Positions 7,445 to 15,756 of a stretch of DNA of 53,633 nt are shown here, in pieces. The translations under genes were made by a program, and so were the position numbers. The stretch covers positions 1 to 53,633 of the forward strand of contig JAFVPA010000022.1 of assembly GCA_017505505.1 (NCBI GenBank), given 5' to 3'. The notes under the pieces were generated by a model, which ran no database searches, was not told the DNA's origin, and saw nothing but the letters and a program-made list of their open reading frames with translations. The stretch is from Oscillospiraceae bacterium. GTDB taxonomy: Bacteria > Bacillota_A > Clostridia > Oscillospirales > Oscillospiraceae. The stretch's first letter is position 1; every line of letters begins with the position of its first letter.

Positions 7445-7807
7445 ATGGTAAATCTGAAACAGTATATCTACACCAAGGGCAATGATCCCGCGTTGGATGC
7501 GGAATTTGATTCTGCGAAGTCCTACAGCAAAGTCCGGGCCGGGGAGACAAATCTCTTCTGGCGCAATGGCCTGCGGCGTTATGCGATACCGCTGTTCCAA
7601 GTGCAGCGGATCTACCGCCGGGTGGAGCCGGTGTACGGCAAGCTCTGCTGCGGCGGCAAGAGCTTTCTCATCGAGTGGCTGGTGCTGGTACTCCACGACG
7701 GCAGTGAGCTGGTCCTTCACATCGGTGACGATGTGAAGAAGGAGGCAGAAGAACTGCTGGAAGCCTTAAAAACCATGCACCCGGAATTGCAGTACGGAAA
7801 GGTTTGA
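7445..7807 (+). CDS. Hypothetical cytosolic protein
   Basis: The 120-residue protein has no signal or transmembrane segment. It reads as a mixed beta domain: RAGETNLFWRNGLRRYAIPL, then a second strand set with EWLVLVLHDGSELVLHIGDD, then a closing helix (VKKEAEELLEALKTMHPEL). The pattern would suit a PH-like fold, but I do not recognise a family. AGGGGG precedes the ATG. The next gene starts 7 bases after its stop and may be translated with it. Two copies of the palindrome TGATATCA (7374-7381 and 7413-7420) flank a TATACT in the upstream region. Confidence 0.7.
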   Translation: MVNLKQYIYTKGNDPALDAEFDSAKSYSKVRAGETNLFWRNGLRRYAIPLFQVQRIYRRVEPVYGKLCCGGKSFLIEWLVLVLHDGSELVLHIGDDVKKEAEELLEALKTMHPELQYGKV

Positions 7808-7814
7808 TCCAGAA

Positions 7815-8291
7815 ATGTTCAGAGAAGTAGCGAGAAAAAAGCAGCAGCTTGATAAAGCCCAGTGCGTGGAACTGCTGAAAACCGAGATGCGGGGCGTGCT
7901 GTCCCTGATCGGGGACGACGGCTATCCCTACGGCCTGCCCATCGACCACTGGTATCACGAAGAAGACGGCTGCCTGTATTTCCACAGCGGCCCGGTGGGA
8001 CATAAGGTGGATGCCATAAGAAATTGCGACAAGGCCTCCTTCTGCGTCTACGACCAAGGCTTTCGCAAGGATGGTGACTGGGCACTGAATATTAAGAGTG
8101 TCATCGTCTTCGGTCACATCGAAATCGTGGAGGATCATGCCAAGGCCATCGAACTGACCCGGGCCTTGAGTTTCAAGTATACCTCCGATGCGGCCTATAT
8201 CCAGGAAGAGATCGATAAGTACGGCCATGAGGTGCTGGTATTCAAGCTGGTACCGGAGCATATGACCGGAAAGATCACGAAAGAGTCTTAA
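7815..8291 (+). CDS. Pyridoxamine-phosphate-oxidase-like / NimA-type flavin protein
   Basis: The 158-residue protein belongs to the FMN-binding split-barrel superfamily, nearest the NimA-like group. Supporting segments are the N-terminal helix ahead of GVLSLIGDDGYPYGLPIDHWY, the barrel strand CLYFHSGPVGHKVDAI and SVIVFGHIEIVED. NimA proteins are linked to nitroimidazole reduction, but most relatives in gut Clostridia are uncharacterised flavin reductases, so no substrate can be named. It follows the hypothetical gene at 7445 with a 7-base gap and no strong ribosome site of its own, suggesting translational coupling. Confidence 0.8.
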   Translation: MFREVARKKQQLDKAQCVELLKTEMRGVLSLIGDDGYPYGLPIDHWYHEEDGCLYFHSGPVGHKVDAIRNCDKASFCVYDQGFRKDGDWALNIKSVIVFGHIEIVEDHAKAIELTRALSFKYTSDAAYIQEEIDKYGHEVLVFKLVPEHMTGKITKES

Positions 8292-8334
8292 AAGCATTCC
8301 CCCTGGGATGCCTCATGGCGCTGCCGCGCCGGAC

Positions 8335-8369
8335 AAAAAAGTGTGCCCACCCCGTTTTGGGGGTGGGCA
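8335..8369 (-). terminator. Terminator of the ECF sigma operon
   Basis: The stem TGCCCACCCC/GGGGTGGGCA is followed on the minus strand by CACTTTTTT, ten bases after the anti-sigma stop. It may also act weakly for the plus-strand gene ending at 8291. Confidence 0.8.
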
Positions 8370-8378
8370 TTCGTATAG

Positions 8379-9050
8379 TTAGCGGAAAACATGATACAGG
8401 TACTTTTCTTCCATCTCCGGTGTTGCCTGAGGATATTCTTCCTCCGCGCTCCATACCAGAACTGCATCCCCCTGGTCGGGGCAGCCCAGATAAAAGGCAG
8501 TCAGAGGGACCTGGTTTCCGGTGTCCGTGTACATGATATTGTGCTCCGGGTCGATAATGTAATCCCGGGTGACACCGTATTCGGGATCTTTTTTTGCAAG
8601 GATGGGCCGGTATTCCCGGATGTGGATACTGCCGTCATCGCTGCGGCAGCAATCCGCGCACATGCCGTTGAAATCATAGGGAAGCCGGTATTCCAGATAA
8701 TACATTCCGTTGGAGAACCGGGTCACATTGGTAACGGTGCATTCCGTAGGATCCACCAGCACATTGCTGGTCTGGGTCAGCCAGAACCAGAGAACGAAAC
8801 CGGCGATGCCAATGATCAGTCCCAGCAGCCAGATCCGCTTGCGCCATTTCCCTTTTATGCGCTTCAGCGGCTTACCCGCATCCGCTTCCAGTTTGGGCAC
8901 CTCGATCTCCGCATCAATGGCATTAAGGGCTTGGCTACAATTTGCACAGTCTTTCAAATGCTCCTTGACCAGCGTTTTGCTGACATCATTGCAAACCCCG
9001 TCGTGGTACAGGGGCAGCAGGTCGCGGATCAGTTCACAGGGTAATTTCAT
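8379..9050 (-). CDS. Anti-sigma factor with HCC zinc finger and one TM segment
   Basis: The 223-residue protein has the anti-sigma zinc-finger layout at residues 1-45: Cys5, Cys20, and the His31-x3-Cys35-x2-Cys38 core in VKEHLKDCANC. A basic linker is followed by one membrane segment at about 72-92 (IWLLGLIIGIAGFVLWFWL) and an external C-terminal domain of about 130 residues that I do not recognise. The domain has a CADCC motif near residue 131. It would hold the ECF sigma factor at the membrane until an outside signal arrives. The start codon overlaps the sigma stop, with AAGGAGG upstream. Confidence 0.85.
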   Translation of the reverse strand: MKLPCELIRDLLPLYHDGVCNDVSKTLVKEHLKDCANCSQALNAIDAEIEVPKLEADAGKPLKRIKGKWRKRIWLLGLIIGIAGFVLWFWLTQTSNVLVDPTECTVTNVTRFSNGMYYLEYRLPYDFNGMCADCCRSDDGSIHIREYRPILAKKDPEYGVTRDYIIDPEHNIMYTDTGNQVPLTAFYLGCPDQGDAVLVWSAEEEYPQATPEMEEKYLYHVFR

Positions 9051-9514
9051 AACATTTCCTCCTTGATCTTCATTCTCGCCCGGTGATAGGTCACCCGGGC
9101 CCAGCTTTCTGTTTTGCCGAAGAGCAGCCCGATCTGCTGAAAGGACAGCTCTCCGAACACCCGCAGGGAGAACACCTCTTTGTACGGCTCCGGGAGACGG
9201 TGCAGCAGTTTATGTATCTCAAATGCGGATTCCTGGGTTAGAAGCCTGTCTTCCAGCGTTTCGCCCGAGGACAGCTCCTGCTCCGGGGCGCTGCGGCCCC
9301 GTTTCTGAGAATATGTGAAATAGGTGTTTTTGGCGATCTGGCACAGCCAGACGTAAAGCCTGCACTGGCCCCGGAAGGAATCGATGTTTCTCAGGGCTTT
9401 GAAGAAGGTCTCCTGGGTGATCTCCTCCGCCAATCCCGGGTCCCGGCACAAGGACAGGCTGTATTTGTATACATCTTTAAAATACAGATCGTAGACCTCC
9501 TGAAAATCTTGCAC
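9047..9514 (-). CDS. ECF-type RNA polymerase sigma factor
   Basis: The 155-residue protein has sigma region 2 at about 8-75 (CRDPGLAEEITQETFFKALRN; VWLCQIAKNTYFTYSQKR) and region 4 at about 98-150 (LPEPYKEVFSLRVFGELSF; ESWARVTYHRARMKIKEE). The start is GTG at 9512-9514 with GAGGTG upstream; an ATG four bases further up is out of frame. It is the first gene of a two-gene unit with its anti-sigma factor, overlapping by 4 bases. The promoter at 9538-9565 has ECF-like elements, which suggests autoregulation. Confidence 0.92.
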   Translation of the reverse strand: MQDFQEVYDLYFKDVYKYSLSLCRDPGLAEEITQETFFKALRNIDSFRGQCRLYVWLCQIAKNTYFTYSQKRGRSAPEQELSSGETLEDRLLTQESAFEIHKLLHRLPEPYKEVFSLRVFGELSFQQIGLLFGKTESWARVTYHRARMKIKEEML

Positions 9515-9537
9515 ATTCTCACCTCGCTTTCACACAT

Positions 9538-9565
9538 AAGACCGGAGAAGGGAAAATTCGTTACA
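9538..9565 (-). promoter_or_regulatory. ECF-like autoregulatory promoter
   Basis: On the minus strand TGTAAC (9560-9565) and GGTCTT (9538-9543) lie 16 bases apart, 24 bases before the GTG. The AAC -35 core with a 16-base spacer is typical of ECF promoters, and there is no sigma-A alternative at the right place. Confidence 0.5.
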
Positions 9566-9584
9566 GGAAATTGAAAAAAATGAC

Positions 9585-9850
9585 AAGGCGGAGAAAGATC
9601 TCCGCCCTTAGGCTGTTGAAAAAGGTATATCAGAGCGAAGGCTTCTCCTTGAGGAGAAGCTGTCAGCGTTAGCTGACTGATGAGGTGTGCGGCGGAAAGT
9701 TTCGTTTTCAACCATCCTTGGGCAAATTCGTACCATTGCAACACCTCATCCGGCCCTGCGGGCCACCTTCTCCTCAAGGAGAAGGCTTGGGCGCTCCCGC
9801 GCCACAGGGTTTATCGACAGTCTGAGGGCGGAGAAAGATCTCCGCCCTAC
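9585..9850. repeat. GTAGGG-type element C2 interrupted by a B element
   Basis: The outer arms each contain the same 20-bp palindrome, GGCGGAGA-AAGA-TCTCCGCC, at 9587-9606 and 9827-9846. The right arm ends CCCTAC and supplies the TAG stop of the neighbouring gene. Unlike other members, the space between the arms is filled by a different element (9610-9823). Confidence 0.75.
9610..9823. repeat. Nested 214-bp element of a second family (B)
   Basis: The ends are related inverted repeats, AGGCTGTTGAAAAA and, from the other side, AGACTGTCGATAAA. Inside are CCTTCTCCTCAAGGAGAAGG-type arms at both sides and small hairpins (GTCAGCGTTAGCTGAC; GGCCCTGCGGGCC). The general plan mirrors family A, but the sequence is different. 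No reading frame of note is present. Confidence 0.7.
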
Positions 9851-10458
9851 ATGAGCGCGGCGAGCTTATCCAACAGCATCCCGCGGGCAAAATACATGGT
9901 TTCATATTTAATATACATCAGGGCATTTTCGTCCCACAAAAACCGCAGGCTGGCCGGGAATTCCTCATCCCCGAACCAAAGCTGGAGCACGATTTCCAAT
10001 CCGTCAAACAGTTCCATGGCATAGGCAATATCGCCGATGGACAGGGGGCGGCCATTTAACGCTTCACAGGCCTTGCGGAAGCCATCGGGATTGGTTTCGA
10101 AACGGTCCGCCCATATATCCCGTTTGTCCTCCAGCAGGTTCTGGTGAAACATCAGACCGAAATTTGCCATATTTTTCCACTGGCCCCGGATGCAGCGGTC
10201 CTCCCGGCTGTCGCATACAAAATCCAGAAGGGTCATGACCTCTCCGTGGGTATTGGCATCGGCCCAGCCTTCGGGTGTTTCTTTTTCCGTATTTCCGGTT
10301 TTTCGGTGGATGCGGTAGGTCTGGGCCAGCATGGGAATGTAAAAATAGGTATCGTCGTGCCGCAGGTCCAGCTTGCGGATGAGGGCCTGCTGGTCATAGG
10401 TCAGAAACCGCTCCTGGGCCTGCCGGACCTGGATCAGATAGTTATTCACACGGGCCAT
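9847..10458 (-). CDS. DUF3786-like protein
   Basis: The 203-residue cytosolic protein begins MARVNNYLIQVRQAQERFLTYDQ. Its C-terminal half carries the DUF3786-type pattern: GDIAYAMELFDGLEIVLQLW, FGDEEFPASLRFLWDENAL and YETMYFARGMLLDKL. The family has no known function. The start at 10456-10458 has GGAGG 8 bases before it; the longer frame reaching 10608 runs through the adjacent repeat element and is rejected. The stop TAG is formed by the first bases of the C2 element (GTAGGGCGG). It is flanked by repeats on both sides. Confidence 0.75.
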   Translation of the reverse strand: MARVNNYLIQVRQAQERFLTYDQQALIRKLDLRHDDTYFYIPMLAQTYRIHRKTGNTEKETPEGWADANTHGEVMTLLDFVCDSREDRCIRGQWKNMANFGLMFHQNLLEDKRDIWADRFETNPDGFRKACEALNGRPLSIGDIAYAMELFDGLEIVLQLWFGDEEFPASLRFLWDENALMYIKYETMYFARGMLLDKLAALM

Positions 10459-10478
10459 AGATCGGACCTCCTTTTTTG

Positions 10479-10669
10479 AAAAATTATCGTTTATCGCAAA
10501 ATAATCTGTAGGGCGGGGGCCTGCCCCCGCCGGGCACCAATGATACCGGGCGTGACTATATTGGCAGTTATCCAGCATTTTACATCGATTTTGCCACGCA
10601 ATGATCAAAACTGCCCGGCGGAGGCAGGCCTCCGCCCTACAGTAGCTGGTACGTTAAACTACAATTTAT
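10479..10669. repeat. GTAGGG-type element C3 with A-family ends
   Basis: This copy shows how the two families relate. It opens with AAATTATCGTTTATCGCA, an A-family end, then carries CTGTAGGGCGGGGGCC with its hairpin, a 60-base spacer, and the second arm GGCGGAGGCAGGCCTCCGCC. It closes with CTACAGTAGCTGGTACG and TTAAACTACAATTTA. It lies between the DUF3786-like gene and alr. Confidence 0.8.
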
Positions 10670-10718
10670 CATACCACCTCCCACCGCAAACCGCAAGGAA
10701 TCCTTAAGACTTTCCTTG

Positions 10719-10747
10719 TTTACTTTTGTTACTTTCTGTGCTAGAAT
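10719..10747 (+). promoter_or_regulatory. Sigma-A promoter of alr
   Basis: TTTACT and TAGAAT are separated by 17 bases, about 27 bases before the ATG. Confidence 0.55.
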
Positions 10748-10773
10748 GGGAATACTTGTAAGGATTTAAAGGA

Positions 10774-11943
10774 ATGATGTTCGTGAATTTTGACAGCACC
10801 CGGGTCAAGATCGACCTGGACGCCATTTCCGAAAATTTTGATGCCATCCGGGAGAAGGTGAAGGTCCCTGTTATGGCAGTGGTGAAGGCCGATGCCTATG
10901 GCCACGGTGCCATTCAGGTAGCCCGGCTTCTGGAGGAGAAGTCCGCCTTTTTCGGTGTCAGCTCCATGCTGGAAGCTACGGAATTGCGCCGGGCGGGGAT
11001 CCGCAAGCCCATCCTGGTGCTGGGCCATATGCCTGTAAAGGCGTTCCCCACGGCGATCGGGGAGGGAATCCGCCCCACCATCTACCGGTATGAGGATGCG
11101 CTGGCCCTTTCTGAGGCTGCGGTGCAGACGGGCCAGCCGGCCCGGTTCCACTTTGCGGTGGATACCGGCATGAACCGCATCGGATTCCGTCCCACGGAAG
11201 CATCGGCGGATATCTGCAAAAAAATTGCGGAGCTGCCGGGGCTGGAGCCTGAGGGCGTTTTCAGCCACTTCGCCACAGCCGACTGCGCTGACCTGACCCG
11301 TTCCTATCACCAGGCGGAGCTGTTTGACAATTTCTGCGCCATGCTGAAAGCCCGGGGCGTGGAGGTTCCCATCCGCCATATGAACAACTCTGCGGGCCTG
11401 ATGAACTTCGACCGCCATTATGAGATGGTCCGGTCCGGTATCGTCACCTACGGCATGTATCCCAGCAATGAGGTCAGCCCGGAACGGCTGACACTAAAGC
11501 CTGCCCTCCAGTGGCTCAGCAAGATCACCCATGTGAAGACCCTTCCTGCCGGGGAGGAGGTCAGCTATGGCGGCACCTACACCACCACCCGGGAGACCGT
11601 GGTGGCCACGGTTCCTGTGGGCTACGCCGATGGCTACCGCCGGAGCCTGTCCGGGAAGTTCTATGCGCTGGTTCAGGGCCGGAGGGCCCCCATTATTGGC
11701 CGTATCTGTATGGACCAGATGATGCTGGATGTGACCGGGATCCCCAATGTCAATACCGGCGACCGGGTGACCCTGGTGGGAACCGATGGAGACGAGACTA
11801 TCACCATGGAGCAGATTGCCGCCGCCGCAGACAGCTTCAACTATGAGATGGTCTGCGGCATCAGCCGCCGGGTCCCCAGAATATACGTCAGCGGCGGACA
11901 AAATGTCCATTCCGTCCATTATCTTACCGATTCTTTCCTGTAA
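10774..11943 (+). CDS. alr: Alanine racemase
   Basis: Alr makes D-alanine for peptidoglycan using PLP. The 389-residue protein has the PLP lysine at 38 in AVVKADAYGHG, within the N-terminal TIM barrel, and the opposing catalytic tyrosine at 265 in EEVSYGGTY, within the C-terminal beta domain. MNRIGFRP and GRICMDQMMLDV are further family blocks. AAGGA lies 9 bases before the first of two ATG codons. The capA-like gene follows after 12 bases and is probably co-transcribed. Confidence 0.96.
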   Translation: MMFVNFDSTRVKIDLDAISENFDAIREKVKVPVMAVVKADAYGHGAIQVARLLEEKSAFFGVSSMLEATELRRAGIRKPILVLGHMPVKAFPTAIGEGIRPTIYRYEDALALSEAAVQTGQPARFHFAVDTGMNRIGFRPTEASADICKKIAELPGLEPEGVFSHFATADCADLTRSYHQAELFDNFCAMLKARGVEVPIRHMNNSAGLMNFDRHYEMVRSGIVTYGMYPSNEVSPERLTLKPALQWLSKITHVKTLPAGEEVSYGGTYTTTRETVVATVPVGYADGYRRSLSGKFYALVQGRRAPIIGRICMDQMMLDVTGIPNVNTGDRVTLVGTDGDETITMEQIAAAADSFNYEMVCGISRRVPRIYVSGGQNVHSVHYLTDSFL

Positions 11944-11955
11944 GGAGGATGCTTT

Positions 11956-13449
11956 ATGTCTCGTGAACCCAAACGCTTAGGGGGTCTGGCCACCTTTCTC
12001 ATGGTGCTGCTGATCCTGGCCATCATCGGTGCTACAGCCTGTGTGGCCTGGATGTGCATTGACATGGTGAACCGGGAGCCGGAGAACACCCTGTCCACCG
12101 ACCAGTCCGTAGCCCTGCCCACCGAGGCCACCACCGCTACGGAAGCCCCCACGGAAACTACTGTTCCCCCCACTACCGAGCCCCCTCCGGAGCCGGAGAC
12201 GGTCATCGCCACTGCAACCATTGCCTCTCAGGGCGACCTGCTGATGCACAAGCCGGTGTTCGATACCTGCCGCCAGAAAGACGGTACCTATGATTATGAG
12301 TCCATCTTCCGGTATGTGAAGGATACCGTGTCTTCCTACGATTACGCTCTGGCCAATCTGGAGACCACCTTCGGCGGTGATGACTTTACCTATCAGGGAA
12401 ACCCCGCCTTCAACTGCCCCGACGGTCTGGCGGACGATGTGCTGGAAGCGGGCTATGATATGCTGCTGACAGCCAACAACCACTGCGGTGATACCATGGC
12501 CGCCGGTGTCCAGCGTACCCTGGAGCATATCCGCAGCAAAGGTCTGGCAACTCTGGGCACCCAGCTCAATGACGAGGAACCCAAGTATGCCGTAGTAGAC
12601 ATCAACGGCATCAAGGTGGGCATGGTCTGCTACAGCTGGGCCTACAGCTATGACGGGGCCAAGGTCTCTATGAACGGCCTCATGGCCATTCCCAATACGG
12701 GCACCATCAATTTCTTCATGAACAACAACCTCCCTGCCTTCTATTCTGATGTGGAGGAGATCATGGCCGCCATGAAGGCCGAGGGGGCCGAGGTCACCAT
12801 GATGCAGATCCACTGGGGTCAGGAGTACCAGCTCACCGAAAACGCCACCCAGAACAAGATCGCCCAGAAGCTCTGCGACATCGGCTTCGATGTGATCGTG
12901 GGCGGCCATCCCCACGTGGTGCAGCCCATGGAGCTGCTGGAAAGCACCGTGGACCCCGCCCACAAGACGGTCTGCATCTACTCCGTGGGCAACGCCGTGT
13001 CCAACCAGCGCAACGGTTATATCAAGGATGCGCCCCCCTACTACACAGAGGATGGTGCCCTCTTTGAGGTGACCTTTGAAAAGTATTCCGACGGCAAGGT
13101 CTACATTGCCGGCGCCGATGTGATCCCCACCTGGGTGAATATGCACACCACCAATGGGGTCAAGGAATATAACATCCTGCCCCTGGAAGAAAGCACCCGG
13201 GACACCTGGCGGGAGGCCTTTAACTTAAATGACAACACCATGGGCTTTGCCACCCGGTCCTATGACCGGACCATGGGTATCGTGGGCGAAGGGCTGAAGG
13301 TCTGCCAGGAATACCTGGCCCAGGCCAAGATCGACCGGGATCAGTACTACTATGATCTGGCCTATAACCCCGAAAAGCTGGCGGAAACCGAACCTGCTGC
13401 CGCAGAAACCGAGGCAGTTACAGTAGAAACCACCCTGCCTGCCGCATAA
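11956..13449 (+). CDS. CapA-family membrane-anchored phosphatase-like protein
   Basis: The 497-residue protein has an N-terminal membrane anchor at about 12-34, then a Thr/Pro/Glu-rich linker (ATTATEAPTETTVPPTTEPP). A CapA/PgsA metallophosphatase-like domain fills about 85-400. The expected metal and active-site blocks are visible: SQGDLLMH, NLETTF, TANNHCGD, HWGQEY, GGHPHVVQP and YSVGNAVS. In Bacillus CapA/PgsA belongs to the poly-gamma-glutamate machinery, but no pgsB or pgsC is present here. A general cell-surface role is the safer reading. The tail (380-497) is acidic and ends in another ETEAVTVETT stretch. AAGGAGG precedes the start. Confidence 0.85.
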   Translation: MSREPKRLGGLATFLMVLLILAIIGATACVAWMCIDMVNREPENTLSTDQSVALPTEATTATEAPTETTVPPTTEPPPEPETVIATATIASQGDLLMHKPVFDTCRQKDGTYDYESIFRYVKDTVSSYDYALANLETTFGGDDFTYQGNPAFNCPDGLADDVLEAGYDMLLTANNHCGDTMAAGVQRTLEHIRSKGLATLGTQLNDEEPKYAVVDINGIKVGMVCYSWAYSYDGAKVSMNGLMAIPNTGTINFFMNNNLPAFYSDVEEIMAAMKAEGAEVTMMQIHWGQEYQLTENATQNKIAQKLCDIGFDVIVGGHPHVVQPMELLESTVDPAHKTVCIYSVGNAVSNQRNGYIKDAPPYYTEDGALFEVTFEKYSDGKVYIAGADVIPTWVNMHTTNGVKEYNILPLEESTRDTWREAFNLNDNTMGFATRSYDRTMGIVGEGLKVCQEYLAQAKIDRDQYYYDLAYNPEKLAETEPAAAETEAVTVETTLPAA

Positions 13450-13463
13450 GAGAATACCCTCCA

Positions 13464-13490
13464 AGCGGGCCGCAATCGCGGCCCGCTTTC
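13464..13490 (+). terminator. Terminator after the capA-like gene
   Basis: The stem AGCGGGCCGC/GCGGCCCGCT with loop AATC runs into TTTCC. It closes the alr-capA unit. Confidence 0.75.
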
Positions 13491-13505
13491 CATGTTGTGG
13501 GGAAG

Positions 13506-13723
13506 GTAAATTGTAGTTTAACTGAGCACTCCAATGCCCTCCCCTTTGGGGAGGGTGCCCCCGAAGGGGGCGGGAGAGGTGCGGAAAGATGCTTGAACAA
13601 TTACCAGCTTTCGGCGAAAACCCACCGTGGAAATACCTCTTCCGTCAGCCCTTCGGGCTGCCACCTTCCCCAAAGGGGAAGGCATTGGGCGCTGCTGCGC
13701 CAGTGCAATAAACGATCATTTAT
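13506..13723. repeat. 218-bp interspersed element, copy A4
   Basis: Same orientation as A1. It opens GTAAATTGTAGTTTAACTGAG, which is the C-family variant of the end, and closes CGATCATTTAT. The length is the same as in the other copies. Confidence 0.9.
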
Positions 13724-13823
13724 GACACCCCCAATCGGCGTAAAATCTTCCTCCACCCACAATATCCTGTGGCATTACAAAAAACTGCCTGCTTTTTTTA
13801 CGAAAAACTTCCGGGCAGAGCCG

Positions 13824-13852
13824 TTGTCCCCATTCGAAAGCTGTGGTATAAT
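13824..13852 (+). promoter_or_regulatory. Sigma-A promoter of the dnaD operon
   Basis: TTGTCC and a perfect TATAAT are separated by 17 bases, 35 bases before the ATG. Confidence 0.75.
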
Positions 13853-13887
13853 GTCCATAACTAGCGAAATTTGTGAGGAACCGCCCC

Positions 13888-14769
13888 ATGATGACAGAAC
13901 CCCTGGCCATATCCCAGAGCGATATGCGAAAGCTCCTTTCCGCAGCCAGCCCGGACGCTGCGCTGCTGTACTTATATTTGAATAGCGGCAACCCCATGGA
14001 CCATGCGGAAGCCGAACTGCACCTGTCGGTTTCCCGGATCAACTGCGCCGCAGCCACCCTGCGCCAGCTGGGCCTGGTGCCGGACCGGGAGCCCAGCCAC
14101 ATCGCCCCCGGCGAGCGGCCCAGCTATTCCGAGCAGGACGTGACCCGGGCCATGGATTATGATCCGGAGTTCAAGAGCCTGCAGGGAGAGATCCAGCGCC
14201 TGCTGGGCCGGGCCTTGAATGTGGAGGAGCTGAAGATCATTCTGGGCTTTGTCCGCTATCTGGGTCTTGGCCCGGATGTGATCTCCGTGCTGGTGTGCTA
14301 TTGCAAGGACCGGGCAAGGCAGCGGGGCAGCCTGCGCAATCCCAGTTTACGGACCATCGAAAAAGAGGCCTATGCTTGGGCTGAACGGGGCATCGATTCT
14401 GTAGAGGAAGCTGCGGCCTTTATCCAGGCCCAGAATGTCCGCAATTCCCGCCTCAGCCGGCTGATGAATATTCTGCAGATCCGGGGCCGCAGCCTCACCG
14501 CTGCCGAGGAGCGCTACGCCCAGAGCTGGCTGGATATGAGCCTGGACGAAGAGATGATCGCCATGGCCTATGAGCGGACCTGCCTGAATACCGGCGGCCT
14601 GAACTGGGCCTATATGAATAAGATTTTGCAGCGGTGGAGCGAACAGGGCCTGCGTACTGCCGAGGATGTCCGCAGCGGCGACCGGAAGGGCACCATGCCC
14701 AAGGGTGCCAGCGGCCAGCTGGGCGATGCGGAGCTGGAAGCCATCCGCCGCGTGATGAAGGAGGGCTAA
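13888..14769 (+). CDS. dnaD: DnaD-domain replication initiation protein
   Basis: DnaD proteins act with the helicase loader at origin and restart primosomes. The 293-residue protein has an N-terminal winged-helix-like part (1-75) and two DnaD/DnaB2 helical repeats, near 95-165 (LNVEELKIILGFVRYLGLGPDVI) and 185-255 (RSLTAAEERYAQSWLDMSLDEEMIAMAYE, quoted in parts). A GTG five codons upstream is in frame, but GAGGA 8 bases before the ATG at 13888 supports this start. dnaI follows after 3 bases. Confidence 0.88.
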   Translation: MMTEPLAISQSDMRKLLSAASPDAALLYLYLNSGNPMDHAEAELHLSVSRINCAAATLRQLGLVPDREPSHIAPGERPSYSEQDVTRAMDYDPEFKSLQGEIQRLLGRALNVEELKIILGFVRYLGLGPDVISVLVCYCKDRARQRGSLRNPSLRTIEKEAYAWAERGIDSVEEAAAFIQAQNVRNSRLSRLMNILQIRGRSLTAAEERYAQSWLDMSLDEEMIAMAYERTCLNTGGLNWAYMNKILQRWSEQGLRTAEDVRSGDRKGTMPKGASGQLGDAELEAIRRVMKEG

Positions 14770-14772
14770 CCC

Positions 14773-15756
14773 ATGGCATACAGTGCAGAAGTGGTCAAGC
14801 GGGCCCGGGCCAGACTGGCTCAGGCCAAGGAAGACCGGGAATCCGAAAACCGGCAGCATCTGGCGGAAGCCTATGCCAGAGTGCCCAGAATCAAGGAAAT
14901 CGATGTGCAGCTTCGCCGCACCATGGCCCAGGCTGCCCAGGCGGCCTTCCGCCAGGGAAGCGACGGCCGGGAGCTGCTGGAAAAGGCACGGCTGGAGAAC
15001 CTGGAATTGCAGCAGGAGCGGGCGATCCTGGCCATGGAGAATTTCGAAGCGGGCTACCTGGACGAGTCTCCCATCTGCGACATTTGCGGCGGCAGCGGCT
15101 ACATCGGTTCCACCATGTGTGAATGCCTGCTGGAACTGTGCCGCCAGGAGCAGAAGAAGGAAGTTTCCATCCTCTCCGGCAGCAAGGAAGCCTTCAACCA
15201 GTTCCGTCTGGATTACTATCCCGACCGGGTAGATCCCCAGATCGGCTTAAGCCCCCGCTCTGTTATGGAGCGCAATTTTAAAATTTGCCGCACCTATGCC
15301 CTGACCTTTGCTCCCAGCTCCGGGAACCTGCTGTTTGTAGGCGGCACGGGCCTTGGCAAGACCTTCCTCTCCGCCTGCATTGCCCGGGCCGTGGCGGACC
15401 GGGGCTACAGCGTGGTCTATGAGACTGCAGGACATCTGTTCAGCAAGCTGGAACAGGCCAAGTTCAGCCCCAGCGAGGAATCCCGCCGGGAGGCTGCCAA
15501 GTTCACCGAGTGTGATCTGCTGATCGTGGACGACCTGGGTACCGAAATGCCCGGCCAGTTTGTCACCGCCGCCCTCTATGGCCTTCTGAATGACCGGATT
15601 CTGATGGGGAAACCCATGGTGATCTCCACTAACTTGAATGTAGAAGAAATGTCCCGGCGGTATTCGCCTCAGATCGCCTCCCGCCTCCACGGTGGGTTCC
15701 AGCGGCTGACCTTCCTGGGTGAAGACATCCGGGTGCTGAAGAACAGGGGATATTAA
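14773..15756 (+). CDS. dnaI: DnaC/DnaI-type helicase loader ATPase
   Basis: This AAA+ protein loads the replicative helicase. The 327-residue protein has an N-terminal helical region (1-95) and a zinc-finger-like cluster CDICGGSGYIGSTMCEC at 102-118 with a further Cys123. The AAA+ domain follows, with Walker A GGTGLGKT (190-197) and Walker B LLIVDDLGTE (249-258). Sensor 1 is STNLN, and R-rich SRLHGGFQR lies near the end. Coupling to dnaD in one operon matches the Firmicutes primosome arrangement. The next gene starts immediately after the stop. Confidence 0.93.
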   Translation: MAYSAEVVKRARARLAQAKEDRESENRQHLAEAYARVPRIKEIDVQLRRTMAQAAQAAFRQGSDGRELLEKARLENLELQQERAILAMENFEAGYLDESPICDICGGSGYIGSTMCECLLELCRQEQKKEVSILSGSKEAFNQFRLDYYPDRVDPQIGLSPRSVMERNFKICRTYALTFAPSSGNLLFVGGTGLGKTFLSACIARAVADRGYSVVYETAGHLFSKLEQAKFSPSEESRREAAKFTECDLLIVDDLGTEMPGQFVTAALYGLLNDRILMGKPMVISTNLNVEEMSRRYSPQIASRLHGGFQRLTFLGEDIRVLKNRGY

